64,000 nt of DNA, taken from the NCBI RefSeq assembly GCF_001513965.1, contig NZ_KQ948020.1, positions 315,463 through 379,462 on the forward strand, in the 5' to 3' direction. Shown here piece by piece: positions 18,768 through 27,544 of the stretch; position 1 is the first letter of the stretch; every line of letters begins with the position of its first letter. Source of the stretch: Streptomyces cellostaticus (GTDB lineage: Bacteria; Actinomycetota; Actinomycetes; Streptomycetales; Streptomycetaceae). A program made the translations under genes and the position numbers. The notes under the pieces were generated by a model. That model was given only the letters and a program-made list of their open reading frames with translations. It was not told where the DNA came from and ran no database searches.

Positions 18768-19394
18768 TCACACCCGGCGCGGGGAGGCCAGCAGATAGCG
18801 CATGCGGGTGCGCGGCTCGGTGTATGCGCCGGCCTGCCAGCCGGCCCGCTCCAGCGTGTCCCCGCAGACCCGCAGGGTCTCCTCGTCCGGTCCGTACACG
18901 GCGACCGCCTCCGGCTGCGGGGTCGCCCGCACCCGGTAGCCGTCGCCGTCCGGGCCCGCCGGGCGGTGCCCGGCCGCCTCCAGGGCGAGCGCGGCGGCCC
19001 GCACCAGGTGCGTCCGCTCCCAGCCGCACGGCCGGTCGGTGGCCCCGCCGGGATTGGTCATCCGGCGCAGCTCCAGCAGCCCCTGCCAGGCGCTGTGCAC
19101 CTCCCGCAGCCGGGCCGGACCGGACGCGGGTGTCTCCTGCGGCTCCTCACCGCCCACGCGCGCCGTGAAGCCCCCGGCGGACGGTGCCGGCTCCGCCGGG
19201 ACCTCGGGCACCGCCTCCCGTATCCGGTGCCCCGCGGGGGTGAGGAAGTGATCGTGCGGCGGCCGTGGATGGCGGAAGGCGAGGCCCCGCTTCACCAGCG
19301 CGACCAGCTGCGCCTCCGTCCCCCGCAGCCGCCCGGTGACCGGGTCGGCGGCATCGATCACCCGTCGCTGCGCAGTGGTCGGCGGTCGGGTCAC
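18768..19394 (-). CDS. Hypothetical protein with an N-terminal HTH-like region
   Basis: 208 residues starting at a GTG behind GGAGGGAG. The N-terminus (QRRVIDAADPVTGRLRGTEAQ, then LVALVKRGLAF and FLTPAGHRIREAV) looks like a winged-helix or MarR-like module. The C-terminal part from about residue 125 (GWERTHLVRAAALALEAAG to TRMRYLLASPRRV) may be a separate small alpha/beta domain. No catalytic motif. A longer frame continues upstream but overlaps the phosphatase gene and was not accepted. Function unknown. Confidence 0.65.
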   Translation of the reverse strand: MTRPPTTAQRRVIDAADPVTGRLRGTEAQLVALVKRGLAFRHPRPPHDHFLTPAGHRIREAVPEVPAEPAPSAGGFTARVGGEEPQETPASGPARLREVHSAWQGLLELRRMTNPGGATDRPCGWERTHLVRAAALALEAAGHRPAGPDGDGYRVRATPQPEAVAVYGPDEETLRVCGDTLERAGWQAGAYTEPRTRMRYLLASPRRV

Positions 19395-19501
19395 GGCGTG
19401 CTCCCTCCGGTGCGTCGGTGCCCTGGAACCGCCAGGTGGGCGGCTCCTTCGAAGCGTACGACCGGGGTCTGACAACGGGCCGGGAGCGAACCGGCGAGGG
19501 T

Positions 19502-20101
19502 TCAGCCGAGCGGCCGGATGTTCCACCCCGCCACCACCGGCCGCCCGTGCTCGGTGCCCAGGCGGCACAGCGTGCCCGTCGCCAGCTGGAAGAGGGCACC
19601 GTGCTGCGGGGGCAGGCCGAGGCGGCGGGCGGTCAGGACGCGCAGGAAGTGGCCGTGGGCGACCAGGACGACGACGCCCTCGGTGTCGGCGAGAGCGGCG
19701 TCCACCTTGCCCAGCATCCGGTCGGCCCGCTGACCGACCTGCTCCGGGGTCTCCCCGGGATGCTCCGGCGGGCCCGGCGCGACCCCGTCCCTGAACAGGA
19801 ACCAGCCGGGCCGGGTGCGCTGGATGTCCACGGTGGTGATGCCCTCGTACCCGCCGTAGTCCCATTCGCGCAGGTCGGCGTCGACCCGGGCGTCGTGGAT
19901 CCCGATGAGTCCGGCGGTCTCCCGGGCCCGCCGCAGCGGGCTGACGAAGGCGGCGCCGATGCGGTGCGAGCGGATCAGCGGCACCAGCCGGCGCGCCTCG
20001 TCCCGCCCGTGCTCGGTGAGGGGCAGGTCGGTCCAGCCGGTGTGCCGTCCGGACCGCGACCACTCGGTCTCACCGTGCCGGACGAGAAAGAGGTCACCCA
20101 T
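19502..20101 (-). CDS. Histidine phosphatase (phosphoglycerate-mutase-like)
   Basis: 199-residue member of the histidine phosphatase superfamily. The RHG motif (LVRHGETEW, catalytic H9) is followed by SPLRRARETA, the acid in REWDYGGYEG and the second histidine in VLVAHGHFLRVL. All catalytic groups are present. Such proteins dephosphorylate sugar phosphates or phosphorylated small molecules. The exact substrate is not predictable. ATG start at 20101. It lies 107 bp upstream of the HTH-like hypothetical gene. Confidence 0.9.
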   Translation of the reverse strand: MGDLFLVRHGETEWSRSGRHTGWTDLPLTEHGRDEARRLVPLIRSHRIGAAFVSPLRRARETAGLIGIHDARVDADLREWDYGGYEGITTVDIQRTRPGWFLFRDGVAPGPPEHPGETPEQVGQRADRMLGKVDAALADTEGVVVLVAHGHFLRVLTARRLGLPPQHGALFQLATGTLCRLGTEHGRPVVAGWNIRPLG

Positions 20102-20180
20102 GTCAGCGCCCTTCCCGCTCGCTTTCAGGGCCTGCCGTCACCTTGCCGTCCGCCCCGCGACGCCAGGCACTGGCACGGTG

Positions 20181-21338
20181 TCACAGCCCGTCGGCCGCCC
20201 GCAGGACGGACTGGGCCAGACGGCCGTTCTCCAGGGCCGCGCCGTACCCCGAGGGGAAGGAGAAGCGCCGCCGCGTGTAGGCGTACGCCACCCCGCTCGC
20301 CGGGTCGGCGAAGCCGAGGGAGCCGGTCGCGCCGCTGTGGCCGAAGGAGTCCTCGCCGAGGAACGGATAGCGCTCGGCCAGGTACTCGAAGCCGAGCCCG
20401 AAGTGGTTGTCGCCGCCCGTGACCAGGTCCGGCCCGCTCGTCCTGAGCCCGCCGAACACGGTCGCCGTCTCCCGGGTGAGCAGCGGCGGCCTGCCGTCCA
20501 CGGTGCTGATCGCGGCCGCGTACATGCGGGCGACCCCGCGCGCGTTGCCCACGCCGCCCGAGGAGGCCGGACCCAGCGCTCGTACCCGGCGGTCGTTGCC
20601 GAAGGCCACCAGGTCGGTCGGCTCGGGCGCGTTGCGGTTGAAGGCGATGAACGGGATGCTGCCGGGGGCCGCCGCCCGCGCGGCCAGCGCCTCGATCTCC
20701 TCGGGCGTGGGCAGCAGCGGCTGCACGTCCAGCCACCGGGATTCCAGCTCCTCGGGGAAGCCGAGGTAGAGGTCCAGGCCGTACGGCGCCCGGACGCGCT
20801 CCTCGTACAGCTCGTGGATCGACCGGCCGGTGACCCGGCGCACCACCTCGCCGGTGAGCGCGCCGATGACGAAGCCGTGGTAGCCGTACCCGGTGCCCGG
20901 CTCCCACAGCGGCTTCTGCCCGGCCAGCCGCGCAGCGATCAGCCTGTCGTCGGCCAACTCCTCGGCCGTGAAGCCTCCGTCGGCGATGCCGACCAGCCCC
21001 GCCCGGTGCTCCAGCAGCTCGCGGAGGGTCAGCCGGTCCTTGCCCTCGCAACCGAAATCCGGCCAGTAGGACGCCACTTCACGGTCCAGGTCGAGCACCC
21101 CGTCCTGCGCCAGCAGGGCGACGATCAGGTGCGCCGCGCCCTTGGTGATGGAGAACAGGCTGGTCAGTGAGTCGCCGTCGAGGCCCTCACCGGCCCACAG
21201 GTCCACCACCCGCCGCCCTTGGTGATAGGCCACGAGCTGGGCGCCGGGCTCGTCCCGTTCCCCGGTGAGGAACGCGGCGAACTCCTCCCGCACACCCTCG
21301 AACCCCTCGGCCACCGTTCCCTGTACTTCGACCGACAT
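20181..21338 (-). CDS. Serine hydrolase of the beta-lactamase (class C/EstB) family
   Basis: 385 residues, beta-lactamase-fold esterase. The S-x-x-K nucleophile motif is SITK in SLFSITKGAAHL, the second motif region is YGYHGFVIG, and the third-motif-like segment is HSGATGS. No signal peptide, which favours a cytoplasmic esterase or peptidase over an antibiotic-resistance enzyme. I chose the ATG at 21338 (MSVEVQGTV). A start 8 codons upstream lies within a hairpin. That 15-bp hairpin covers the ribosome site and may regulate expression. Confidence 0.88.
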   Translation of the reverse strand: MSVEVQGTVAEGFEGVREEFAAFLTGERDEPGAQLVAYHQGRRVVDLWAGEGLDGDSLTSLFSITKGAAHLIVALLAQDGVLDLDREVASYWPDFGCEGKDRLTLRELLEHRAGLVGIADGGFTAEELADDRLIAARLAGQKPLWEPGTGYGYHGFVIGALTGEVVRRVTGRSIHELYEERVRAPYGLDLYLGFPEELESRWLDVQPLLPTPEEIEALAARAAAPGSIPFIAFNRNAPEPTDLVAFGNDRRVRALGPASSGGVGNARGVARMYAAAISTVDGRPPLLTRETATVFGGLRTSGPDLVTGGDNHFGLGFEYLAERYPFLGEDSFGHSGATGSLGFADPASGVAYAYTRRRFSFPSGYGAALENGRLAQSVLRAADGL

Positions 21339-21343
21339 GCAAA

Positions 21344-21386
21344 GCCCCCTGTTGGTGATCACGTACGGAGGTCACCAACAGGGGGC
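21344..21386 (-). promoter_or_regulatory. 15-bp hairpin covering the ribosome site of the beta-lactamase-fold gene
   Basis: Perfect 15-bp arms (21344-21358 and 21372-21386) with a 13-base loop. On the minus strand the 3' arm ends in AGGGGGC, 6 bases before the ATG at 21338, followed by TTT. It could act as a terminator for the upstream SRPBCC gene, as an attenuator, or as a structure that hides the ribosome site. Confidence 0.7.
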
Positions 21387-21407
21387 AGTGGCCCGGCATT
21401 CCCTTCT

Positions 21408-21836
21408 TCACCGCTGTTCCGTGTACTCCTTGAACTGCTCCAGATCACTGCGGACGAGCCGTTCGATCGCGGCCACCTGGGCGAACCCCTTGGGCCCGCC
21501 GAACGTCGCCCGCACGGTGTCGGGGTCGTACTCCAGCCGTGCCTGGACCCGGGTGTGGCTCTGGTCGATCGGCTGCAAGGAGAAGGAGCCTCTCAGCTCC
21601 GGGGCGCCCGTGGTGCGCCACTCCATCACGCGTTCCCCCGTGCGGTCCAAGACCTCGGCGTCGAGCTCCCGGGTGCGGCCGCCCGCCTCGACGTTCAGAT
21701 GCGCGCGGCCTCCTCCCTCCGTACGGGCGTCGCGCACGCCGGCCACGAAGCGCGCATAGTCCTCCACCTGGTGGAGACTGTCCCAGGCCCGGTCGAGCGT
21801 CACCGAGACGTCGACGTGTTCTTCGAGGGTGCTCAT
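21408..21836 (-). CDS. SRPBCC-family protein (polyketide cyclase/dehydrase-like)
   Basis: 142 residues with the START/Bet v1-like pattern: DVSVTLDRAWDSLHQVEDY at the start, and a C-terminal helix SDLEQFKEY. These small proteins bind hydrophobic ligands. No catalytic residue can be assigned. It may share a transcript with the beta-lactamase-fold gene 70 bp downstream, but a strong hairpin lies between them. ATG start at 21836 preceded by CTGGAGGTGAGTC. Confidence 0.82.
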   Translation of the reverse strand: MSTLEEHVDVSVTLDRAWDSLHQVEDYARFVAGVRDARTEGGGRAHLNVEAGGRTRELDAEVLDRTGERVMEWRTTGAPELRGSFSLQPIDQSHTRVQARLEYDPDTVRATFGGPKGFAQVAAIERLVRSDLEQFKEYTEQR

Positions 21837-21913
21837 GACTCACCTCCAGGGTCGGCTCATGACCCATGGCCTTCTGCTTCCAGTGTGCGCGCCCTTCACC
21901 GGCCTGCGCATCG

Positions 21914-23122
21914 TCACTGTCGGTACCCGCTCAGGAACCGCCCGATCCGTCCGATCGCCGCCTCCAGGTCGTCGGTGTGCGGCAGCGTCAGGATGCGGAA
22001 GTGGTCGGGCGTGGGCCAGTTGAAGCCGGTGCCCTGCACCACCTGGATCTTCTCCCGCAGCAGCAGGTCCAGCACGAACTTCTCGTCGTCGTGGATCGGA
22101 TGCACCTTGGGGTCGATGCGCGGGAACGCGTACAGCGCGCCCTTGGGCTTCACGCAGGACACCCCGGGAATCTCGTTGAGCTTCTCCCAGGCCACGTTCC
22201 GCTGTTCGTACAACCGCCCGCCCGGAGCCGTGAGTTCGCGGATGGACTGGCGGCCGCCGAGCGCGGCCTGGATGGCGTACTGGGCGGGCGCGTTGGGGCA
22301 CAGCCGCATGGAGGCCAGCATGGTCAGGCCCTCCAGGTAGTCCTTCGCGTGCTGCCTGGGGCCCGTCACCACCAGCCAGCCGGAGCGGAAGCCCGCCACC
22401 CGGTACGTCTTCGACAGTCCGCAGAAGGTGAGCACCACCAGGTCGGGGGCGAGGGCCGCGGCCGAGTGGTGGACGGCGTCGTCGTACAGGATCTGGTCGT
22501 AGATCTCGTCGGCGAAGACCATCAGGCCGTGGCGGCGGGCCAGGTCGAGGATGCCCTCCACGACCTCCTTCGGGTACACCGCGCCCGTCGGGTTGTTGGG
22601 GTTGATGAGGACCACGGCCTTGGTGCGGTCGGTGATCTTCGACGCCATGTCGGCCAGGTCCGGGTTCCAGTCGGCCTGTTCGTCGCACAGGTAGTGGACC
22701 GCCTTGCCGCCGGCCAGGGTCGTCACCGCCGTCCAGAGGGGGAAGTCCGGCGCGGGGATGAGGATCTCGTCGCCGTCCTCGACCAGTGCCTGCACGGCCA
22801 TGGACACCAGCTCCGAGACGCCGTTGCCGAGGAAGACGTCGTCGACGCCCACCTCCAGGCCCAGGGTCTGGTAGCGCTGGGCGACCGCCCGGCGGGCGGA
22901 GAGGATGCCGCGGGAGTCCGAGTAGCCGTGCGCCTGCGGAAGCATCCGGATCATGTCCTGGAGGATCTCCTCCGGGGCCTCGAAGCCGAACAGTGCGGGA
23001 TTGCCGGTGTTCAGGCGCAGCACACTGTGGCCCGCCTCCTCCAGCGCGTTGGCGTGCTCGATCACCGGGCCGCGGATCTCGTAACAGACCTCGCTGAGCT
23101 TGTTCGACTGCCGGAACTCCAT
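21914..23122 (-). CDS. alaA: Alanine aminotransferase, AlaA type (PLP class I)
   Basis: 402-residue fold-type I PLP aminotransferase, very similar throughout to E. coli AlaA as I recall it: YEIRGPVIEHANALEEAGH, GNGVSELVSMAVQALVEDGD, INPNNPTGAVYPKE, the PLP lysine in GLSKTYRVAGFRSGW, and the arginine in PDHFRILTLP. It should convert pyruvate and glutamate to alanine and 2-oxoglutarate. ATG at 23122 follows GGAGGGG. The frame is open further upstream but overlaps the promoter of the divergent regulator. An HxlR-like operator lies in the shared intergenic region. Confidence 0.92.
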   Translation of the reverse strand: MEFRQSNKLSEVCYEIRGPVIEHANALEEAGHSVLRLNTGNPALFGFEAPEEILQDMIRMLPQAHGYSDSRGILSARRAVAQRYQTLGLEVGVDDVFLGNGVSELVSMAVQALVEDGDEILIPAPDFPLWTAVTTLAGGKAVHYLCDEQADWNPDLADMASKITDRTKAVVLINPNNPTGAVYPKEVVEGILDLARRHGLMVFADEIYDQILYDDAVHHSAAALAPDLVVLTFCGLSKTYRVAGFRSGWLVVTGPRQHAKDYLEGLTMLASMRLCPNAPAQYAIQAALGGRQSIRELTAPGGRLYEQRNVAWEKLNEIPGVSCVKPKGALYAFPRIDPKVHPIHDDEKFVLDLLLREKIQVVQGTGFNWPTPDHFRILTLPHTDDLEAAIGRIGRFLSGYRQ

Positions 23123-23147
23123 TGCGCCCCTCCGGAAACTCGTGGTG

Positions 23148-23197
23148 CTTGGTTTTACCAAGTAGGAGCTTGGAAAGTCCAACAACACGTCTAGACT
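23148..23197 (+). promoter_or_regulatory. Promoter and operator between alaA and the HxlR-SCP2 regulator
   Basis: Palindrome CTTGGT-TTT-ACCAAG (23148-23162) plus a third half-site GCTTGG (23168-23173). A good sigma70-type promoter follows: TTGGAA (23170-23175), 16 bp, TAGACT (23192-23197). The +1 falls at or next to the ATG at 23205, so the regulator mRNA should be leaderless. Confidence 0.7.
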
Positions 23198-23204
23198 GCG
23201 TCGC

Positions 23205-23831
23205 ATGTCACCTCGCCGAAGCTACGACCAGTACTGCTCCGCAGCCCGCGCGCTCGACCTCGTGGGCGACCGCTGGACCCTGCTGATCGTCCGGGAGCTG
23301 CTCGCCGGCCCCCGTCGCTACACGGACCTGCACGCGGACCTGCCCGGGGTGAGCACGGACGTACTCGCCTCACGGCTGAAGGACATGGAACGGGACGGAC
23401 TGACCACCCGGCGGCGACTGCCTCCGCCCGGTGCGGCCTATGTGTACGAACTCACCGCACGAGGCCGCGAGTTGCTGCCCGTGCTGCAGGCGCTGGGGAA
23501 GTGGGGCGAGGGCGAGCTGGGCGAGCGGCGGCCCACCGACGCCGTGCGTGCGCACTGGTTCGCGCTGCCCCTGCTCAGGGCGCTGGACGGGGAAGGGGCC
23601 GTCGAAGTCCACTTGGAGGAGGGCGACTTCCATCTGCGTGTCGGCGCCGAGGACGGGCCGGTGTACGGCGACGGGCCCGCCCCCGGCGAGGCGGACGCGC
23701 GGCTCGAGATGGACGCCGAGACCTGCGCGGCCGTCGCCCGCGGTGCGTCCACCCTCCCTCAGGCCGTCCGGGCCGGGCGGGTCACCGTCACCGGTGACGG
23801 CATGCTCGCGAAGGCACTGCGGGAGGCCTGA
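23205..23831 (+). CDS. HxlR-type regulator with a C-terminal SCP2-like domain
   Basis: 208 residues. N-terminal winged helix of the HxlR family (YDQYCSAARALDLVGDRWTL, then GVSTDVLASRLKDMERDGL) with a cysteine at C11. The C-terminal half (from about 110: LLRALDGEGAVEVHLEEGDF to TLPQAVRAGRVTVTGDG) looks like an SCP2 sterol-carrier-type ligand domain. The combination suggests a ligand-sensing regulator. Divergent from alaA with a shared palindrome, so alaA is a likely target. Translation is probably leaderless. Confidence 0.88.
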   Translation: MSPRRSYDQYCSAARALDLVGDRWTLLIVRELLAGPRRYTDLHADLPGVSTDVLASRLKDMERDGLTTRRRLPPPGAAYVYELTARGRELLPVLQALGKWGEGELGERRPTDAVRAHWFALPLLRALDGEGAVEVHLEEGDFHLRVGAEDGPVYGDGPAPGEADARLEMDAETCAAVARGASTLPQAVRAGRVTVTGDGMLAKALREA

Positions 23832-23838
23832 GAAAGCA

Positions 23839-23865
23839 GAAGGCCCGCCGGGCGGGCGGGCCTTC
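23839..23865. terminator. Bidirectional terminator
   Basis: 11-bp arms GAAGGCCCGCC and GGCGGGCCTTC, 5-base loop, between the convergent regulator and secretory genes. Confidence 0.85.
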
Positions 23866-23872
23866 GGGTGAC

Positions 23873-24673
23873 TCAGACGTTCGGCGGCACCCGGGACGGG
23901 CGTCCCGAGCCGCGCGTGAGCGCGTATCCGCCGATGCCCGCGAGCGCGGCGAGCAGCCCGCCCACCGCGGTCCACACCCAGCGGTCGGTCCACCAGCCCG
24001 AGGACCAGCCGTCGTCCGGCTCGATGCTGGAGAGCACCGCGGACTTCGCACCGTCCTGCTCCGCCTCGGACTTGACGGCGATGCCCGGCACGAGCGGCTT
24101 GGCCAGCGAGCCGTCCACCGCGGCCGCGCCGCCGATGTCCTCGGAGTCGGCGCGCACCTCGGCGCTCACCGGCAGACCGAGGTCGGCGGCCCCGAGGTCC
24201 ACCACCGTCAGCCGGATGTAGTACGTGCCCGGCAGCGGGTCGTTGGCCCACGGCTCCGACCAGGCGCGCACCGTGCGCAGCACACACGCCAGCTCGACGG
24301 ACGCCGCTCCCTGGCCGGCGGTGCGCGTCGCCGAGCCGTACTGGCAGGACTGACGGCGGCGCAGACCGTCGTACACGTCGATCTGCCAGGTCTGCGCCCC
24401 GTGCGTCCGGGGCAGCTTCACGGTCGCCTTGACCGTCGGGCGCTGACCGGCGTCCGCCGGGAAGGACCAGTACAGGTAGTCGCCGGTGGAACCGGACGCG
24501 GTGGCCTGCTGCCCCTGCTCGATCTCGGTCGCCGTACGGAACGACGTGCCCGCCCGGGAGGGCGCCTTGCCGTCGTCCGAGGCGCTCGGCGACGGGGAGG
24601 AGTCGGCGGCCGCAGGTCCTGCGGCCAGCCCGAGCGCCAGCAGCGCGGCGCCCAGTACTCGCGTGATACGCAT
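23873..24673 (-). CDS. Secreted, membrane-anchored protein of unknown function
   Basis: 266 residues. A signal peptide (MRITRVLGAALLALGLAAG, cleavage near ADSSPS) is followed by a Ser/Pro-rich linker, a jelly-roll-like extracellular region of about 150 residues (GDYLYWSFPADAGQRPTVK, WQIDVYDGLRRRQ, GTYYIRLTVVDL), then a TM helix (WVWTAVGGLLAALAGIGGYAL) and a short basic tail. The start codon overlaps the stop of the VWA gene, so both are co-translated and probably act together at the cell surface. The family is a conserved streptomycete type without known function. Confidence 0.82.
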   Translation of the reverse strand: MRITRVLGAALLALGLAAGPAAADSSPSPSASDDGKAPSRAGTSFRTATEIEQGQQATASGSTGDYLYWSFPADAGQRPTVKATVKLPRTHGAQTWQIDVYDGLRRRQSCQYGSATRTAGQGAASVELACVLRTVRAWSEPWANDPLPGTYYIRLTVVDLGAADLGLPVSAEVRADSEDIGGAAAVDGSLAKPLVPGIAVKSEAEQDGAKSAVLSSIEPDDGWSSGWWTDRWVWTAVGGLLAALAGIGGYALTRGSGRPSRVPPNV

Positions 24674-25935
24674 CAGTTCGTCCTCCAGACGGCGACCCGC
24701 CAGCGCGACAGCCAGCCCCAGACCAGACCGGCGAGGAAGCCGGAGAGGATCAGCGCGCCCAGCAGCCACCAGCCGCGCCCGAGGCCGAAGGAGGCCACGT
24801 CGCTCGCCTTGCTGGGGCCGTCCACGACGTCGACGGTCAGCTCCAGCGGCAGACCCGGGGTCGTCTTGACGCCCGCGGCGGCCGAGAAGGAGTTGGTGAC
24901 CTGGAGACACACGGTCTCGGCGGTCGCGGTGTCGTCGTCGCTCCCGGGCTTCGGGTACCTGAGGCCCGTGGAGATGACGTCCGTACGGCCGTTGCCCGCC
25001 GCCTCGCCGCGCACGATCTCCCGGCCGTGCATCGTCACCGCCCGCAGCAGCACCCCGTAGTCCGGGTTGACGGCACGGTCGTCGGCCACGCTCACCGAAG
25101 CCCGCAGTTCCTGGCCGGGCTTGACGTCCACCTTGTACCAGCGCTGCCGGCCGAACTCCTCACGGTCCGTGTACAGCCCGGACTTGAGCGACGGCGCCTT
25201 CGTGCACTCGGCCGCTCCCTCGGTGGCCACCGGCGTCACCACCGGATCGGCGGCCCGGTCGACCAACTGCCCCACCCGGTCGCTGAGTTCCTCCTTGTGC
25301 CGCACGTCGGTGTACGTGCCGCCGGTCGCGTCCGCGATGCAGCTGAGCTGGTCGCGGGTCTTGGCGTCCGGCACCAGGCCCAGCGTGTCGATGGTCAGCC
25401 CGATGCCCTTGGCCGCTATCTCGCGGGCCACCTCGCACGGGTCGAGCGGCTGGCAGGTGTCCTCGCCGTCGCTGATCAGGACGATACGGCGGGTGCCGTC
25501 GCCGCCGTTCAGGTCGTCCGCCGCCTTCAGCAGCGCGGGACCGATCGGCGTCCAGCCGGTCGGCGCCAGCGTGGCCACCGCCGTCTTGGCCTCGGTCCGG
25601 TTCAGCGGGCCGACCGGGTAGAGCTGCTCGGTGTCCTTGCAGCCCGCTTTGCGGTCGTTGCCGCGGTAGTTGGCGCCCAGGGTGCGGATGCCGAGCTGAA
25701 CCTCCTTCGGCGTCGCGTCGAGCACCTCGTTGAACGCCTGCTTCGCCGCGGCCATCCGCGAGTCGCCGTCGATGTCCCGCGCCCGCATCGAACCGCTGAC
25801 GTCCAGCACGAGTTCGACCTTCGGCGCGGCCTGTTGTGTCTCGTCGGCCACAGCCGTGGACGGGAACGCCAGCCCGGCCGTCAGGGCGGCGAGCAGAGCG
25901 CAGACGCCCGCCGCCAGCCGTTGTCTTCTGATCAT
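24673..25935 (-). CDS. Secreted VWA-domain protein with a C-terminal TM anchor
   Basis: 420 residues. Signal peptide to about residue 30 (ends TAVADE), VWA domain from about 38 with an intact MIDAS motif D45-x-S47-x-S49 (LVLDVSGSM), the threonine region GWTPIGPALL and LISDGEDTC. A second beta-rich domain follows (260-385), then a C-terminal TM helix (GWWLLGALILSGFLAGLVW) and basic tail. It should be displayed outside the membrane and bind a partner in a metal-dependent way. The overlapping downstream gene encodes the likely partner. No protease or adhesion motif was recognised. Confidence 0.88.
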   Translation of the reverse strand: MIRRQRLAAGVCALLAALTAGLAFPSTAVADETQQAAPKVELVLDVSGSMRARDIDGDSRMAAAKQAFNEVLDATPKEVQLGIRTLGANYRGNDRKAGCKDTEQLYPVGPLNRTEAKTAVATLAPTGWTPIGPALLKAADDLNGGDGTRRIVLISDGEDTCQPLDPCEVAREIAAKGIGLTIDTLGLVPDAKTRDQLSCIADATGGTYTDVRHKEELSDRVGQLVDRAADPVVTPVATEGAAECTKAPSLKSGLYTDREEFGRQRWYKVDVKPGQELRASVSVADDRAVNPDYGVLLRAVTMHGREIVRGEAAGNGRTDVISTGLRYPKPGSDDDTATAETVCLQVTNSFSAAAGVKTTPGLPLELTVDVVDGPSKASDVASFGLGRGWWLLGALILSGFLAGLVWGWLSRWRVAVWRTN

Positions 25936-25953
25936 CGGCGGATCTTATTGATC

Positions 25954-27459
25954 TCAGGCGCCGGGCTCCAAAACGAGCGGGTTCGGCAGCGAGCACCACT
26001 GGTCGCCGGGGGTGTCCGGGGACAGCCGCATCAGCGTCAACGCCTTCGCCGGGACGGGGCCTTCGAGCAGGGCCGCCAGGTCGGGGGTGCGGGGCAGGGC
26101 GGGTACGGCCGCCGCCAGCGCCGCCCGGAGCACCGGGCCCGAGCCCGCCGTACCGGCGAGCGCGCCCGCCACGAGGGAGCCGAACAGCTTGCGGCGCAGG
26201 GCCGTCTCGTCGTCCGTGATCAGCCGGCCGGCCAGGGCGGGCGGGGTGATGCCGTGGCGGGCGAGGCGGGCGGGGCTGATGCGGATGTCGGCGAGGTCGC
26301 GGTAGACGAGGCGGACAGGGGTGCCGTCGGCCGAGAGGATCACCAGGAGGTTCTGGCCGTGGGCCTCCAGGGCCACCCCGAGGTCCAGCAGGCGCAGACC
26401 GACCGTGAGGGCGAGACGGGCGAAGGCGGCCAGCCAGGCGGGAGAGTCCGGGAGAGCGGTGGTGGTCAGCGCCGCCACCGGCAGCACCCGCTCGCCCGGG
26501 CCCGCGTACACCTCCGGTGACTCCCGCAGCAGCGCGGCCAGATCGGGGGAGTGGGCGGTGGCCGCGCCCAGGGTGCGGGTGATGTGCAGCAGCCCGTCCG
26601 TGCGCGCGGCCAGGTCCGTGGCGAGGGCCGACAGGGCCGCGGACGCCCCGACCGAGTACGTGGAGATGTCCCGTACCGAGGAGGTCAGCCGGGCACTGAG
26701 CGCGGTCTTCACATGCGGGCCGCCCGGCAGGGCGAGGGTGCGCAGGGCCATCAGCGGGTGCGCGGACCGCCAGCGGTCGCAGGACCGCTTCAGCACATGG
26801 GCCGCCTGCCAGGGATGCACCGGCAGCAACACGTCCTCCCCCGCCCGCAGTTCCTCGGGCCAGTCCCCGGACACCAGGCACTCGGCGGCCGGCACGGCAA
26901 CCGTGCCCAGCTCGACCACCGGGTGGTGCTCCGGACCGTACGCCAGCTGCTCCGCCACCGAGAAACCGGGCCGGGAACGGCAGTTGGGGTGGAACGGATG
27001 CCCGTCCACCACCCGCTGCTCCCACTCCCAGTCCCGCTCGGGCCACTCCTTCGGATGATCCGCACCGGCCCGGGACAGCGCCAACGAGGCCACGCTGTGC
27101 CCGAGTTCGAGCGCGAAACCCGTCGCGTGCGGCACCGCGAGGCCGGTCATGAGCCGCGCGGGATCGTCGTGACGCTCGCGGCCGAGGCGGACGGCGGTGA
27201 CGTGGGCACCGGTCGCGTACGGGTCCGCGTGCGGCCCGTGCAGGGTCCGGCCGTCGGCCAGCCGCAGGGCGAGGCTGTGCGCCCCGTGCACCCTGCCGGT
27301 GACCCACGGCAGCGGCTCATGGGCGAGCGCCCGCCACAGTCGGGTCAGCACCGCCGCGCGGGCACCCGGCAGCTCGGCCCTGTACCGGGGCAGCAGACCG
27401 GGCCGGACGGCGGCCAGTTCCTCGGCGACCTCGGCCTCGGCGGTGGGGGACTGGTACAC
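25954..27459 (-). CDS. IucA/IucC-family siderophore (NIS) synthetase
   Basis: 501 residues. NIS synthetases join citrate or another carboxylic acid to an amine or alcohol with ATP. Family motifs: GHPFHPNCRSRPGF near 175, LPVHPWQ near 235, KTALSARLTSSVRDIS near 270, and EAHGQNLLV near 370, followed by the FhuF-like C-terminal part. GTG at 27459 follows GAGGAG. An ATG 18 codons upstream is an alternative. Divergent from a second NIS gene with 85 bp between, and no hydroxylase, acyltransferase, exporter or receptor gene is nearby. The product is unknown. Confidence 0.88.
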   Translation of the reverse strand: MYQSPTAEAEVAEELAAVRPGLLPRYRAELPGARAAVLTRLWRALAHEPLPWVTGRVHGAHSLALRLADGRTLHGPHADPYATGAHVTAVRLGRERHDDPARLMTGLAVPHATGFALELGHSVASLALSRAGADHPKEWPERDWEWEQRVVDGHPFHPNCRSRPGFSVAEQLAYGPEHHPVVELGTVAVPAAECLVSGDWPEELRAGEDVLLPVHPWQAAHVLKRSCDRWRSAHPLMALRTLALPGGPHVKTALSARLTSSVRDISTYSVGASAALSALATDLAARTDGLLHITRTLGAATAHSPDLAALLRESPEVYAGPGERVLPVAALTTTALPDSPAWLAAFARLALTVGLRLLDLGVALEAHGQNLLVILSADGTPVRLVYRDLADIRISPARLARHGITPPALAGRLITDDETALRRKLFGSLVAGALAGTAGSGPVLRAALAAAVPALPRTPDLAALLEGPVPAKALTLMRLSPDTPGDQWCSLPNPLVLEPGA

Positions 27460-27544
27460 GGTCGGTCTCCTCGGGTACGGGCGGGGGGCACGATGGTCAG
27501 GGACGGGGGACATACTGTTCGCTCGGGCCCCGGACGAAGAACGA

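Noticed and set aside
18768..20063. 431-codon minus-strand frame as one fused protein
   Set aside because: The upstream half lies over the histidine phosphatase gene in another frame and has no motif. The part from the GTG at 19394, with its own ribosome site, is the gene.
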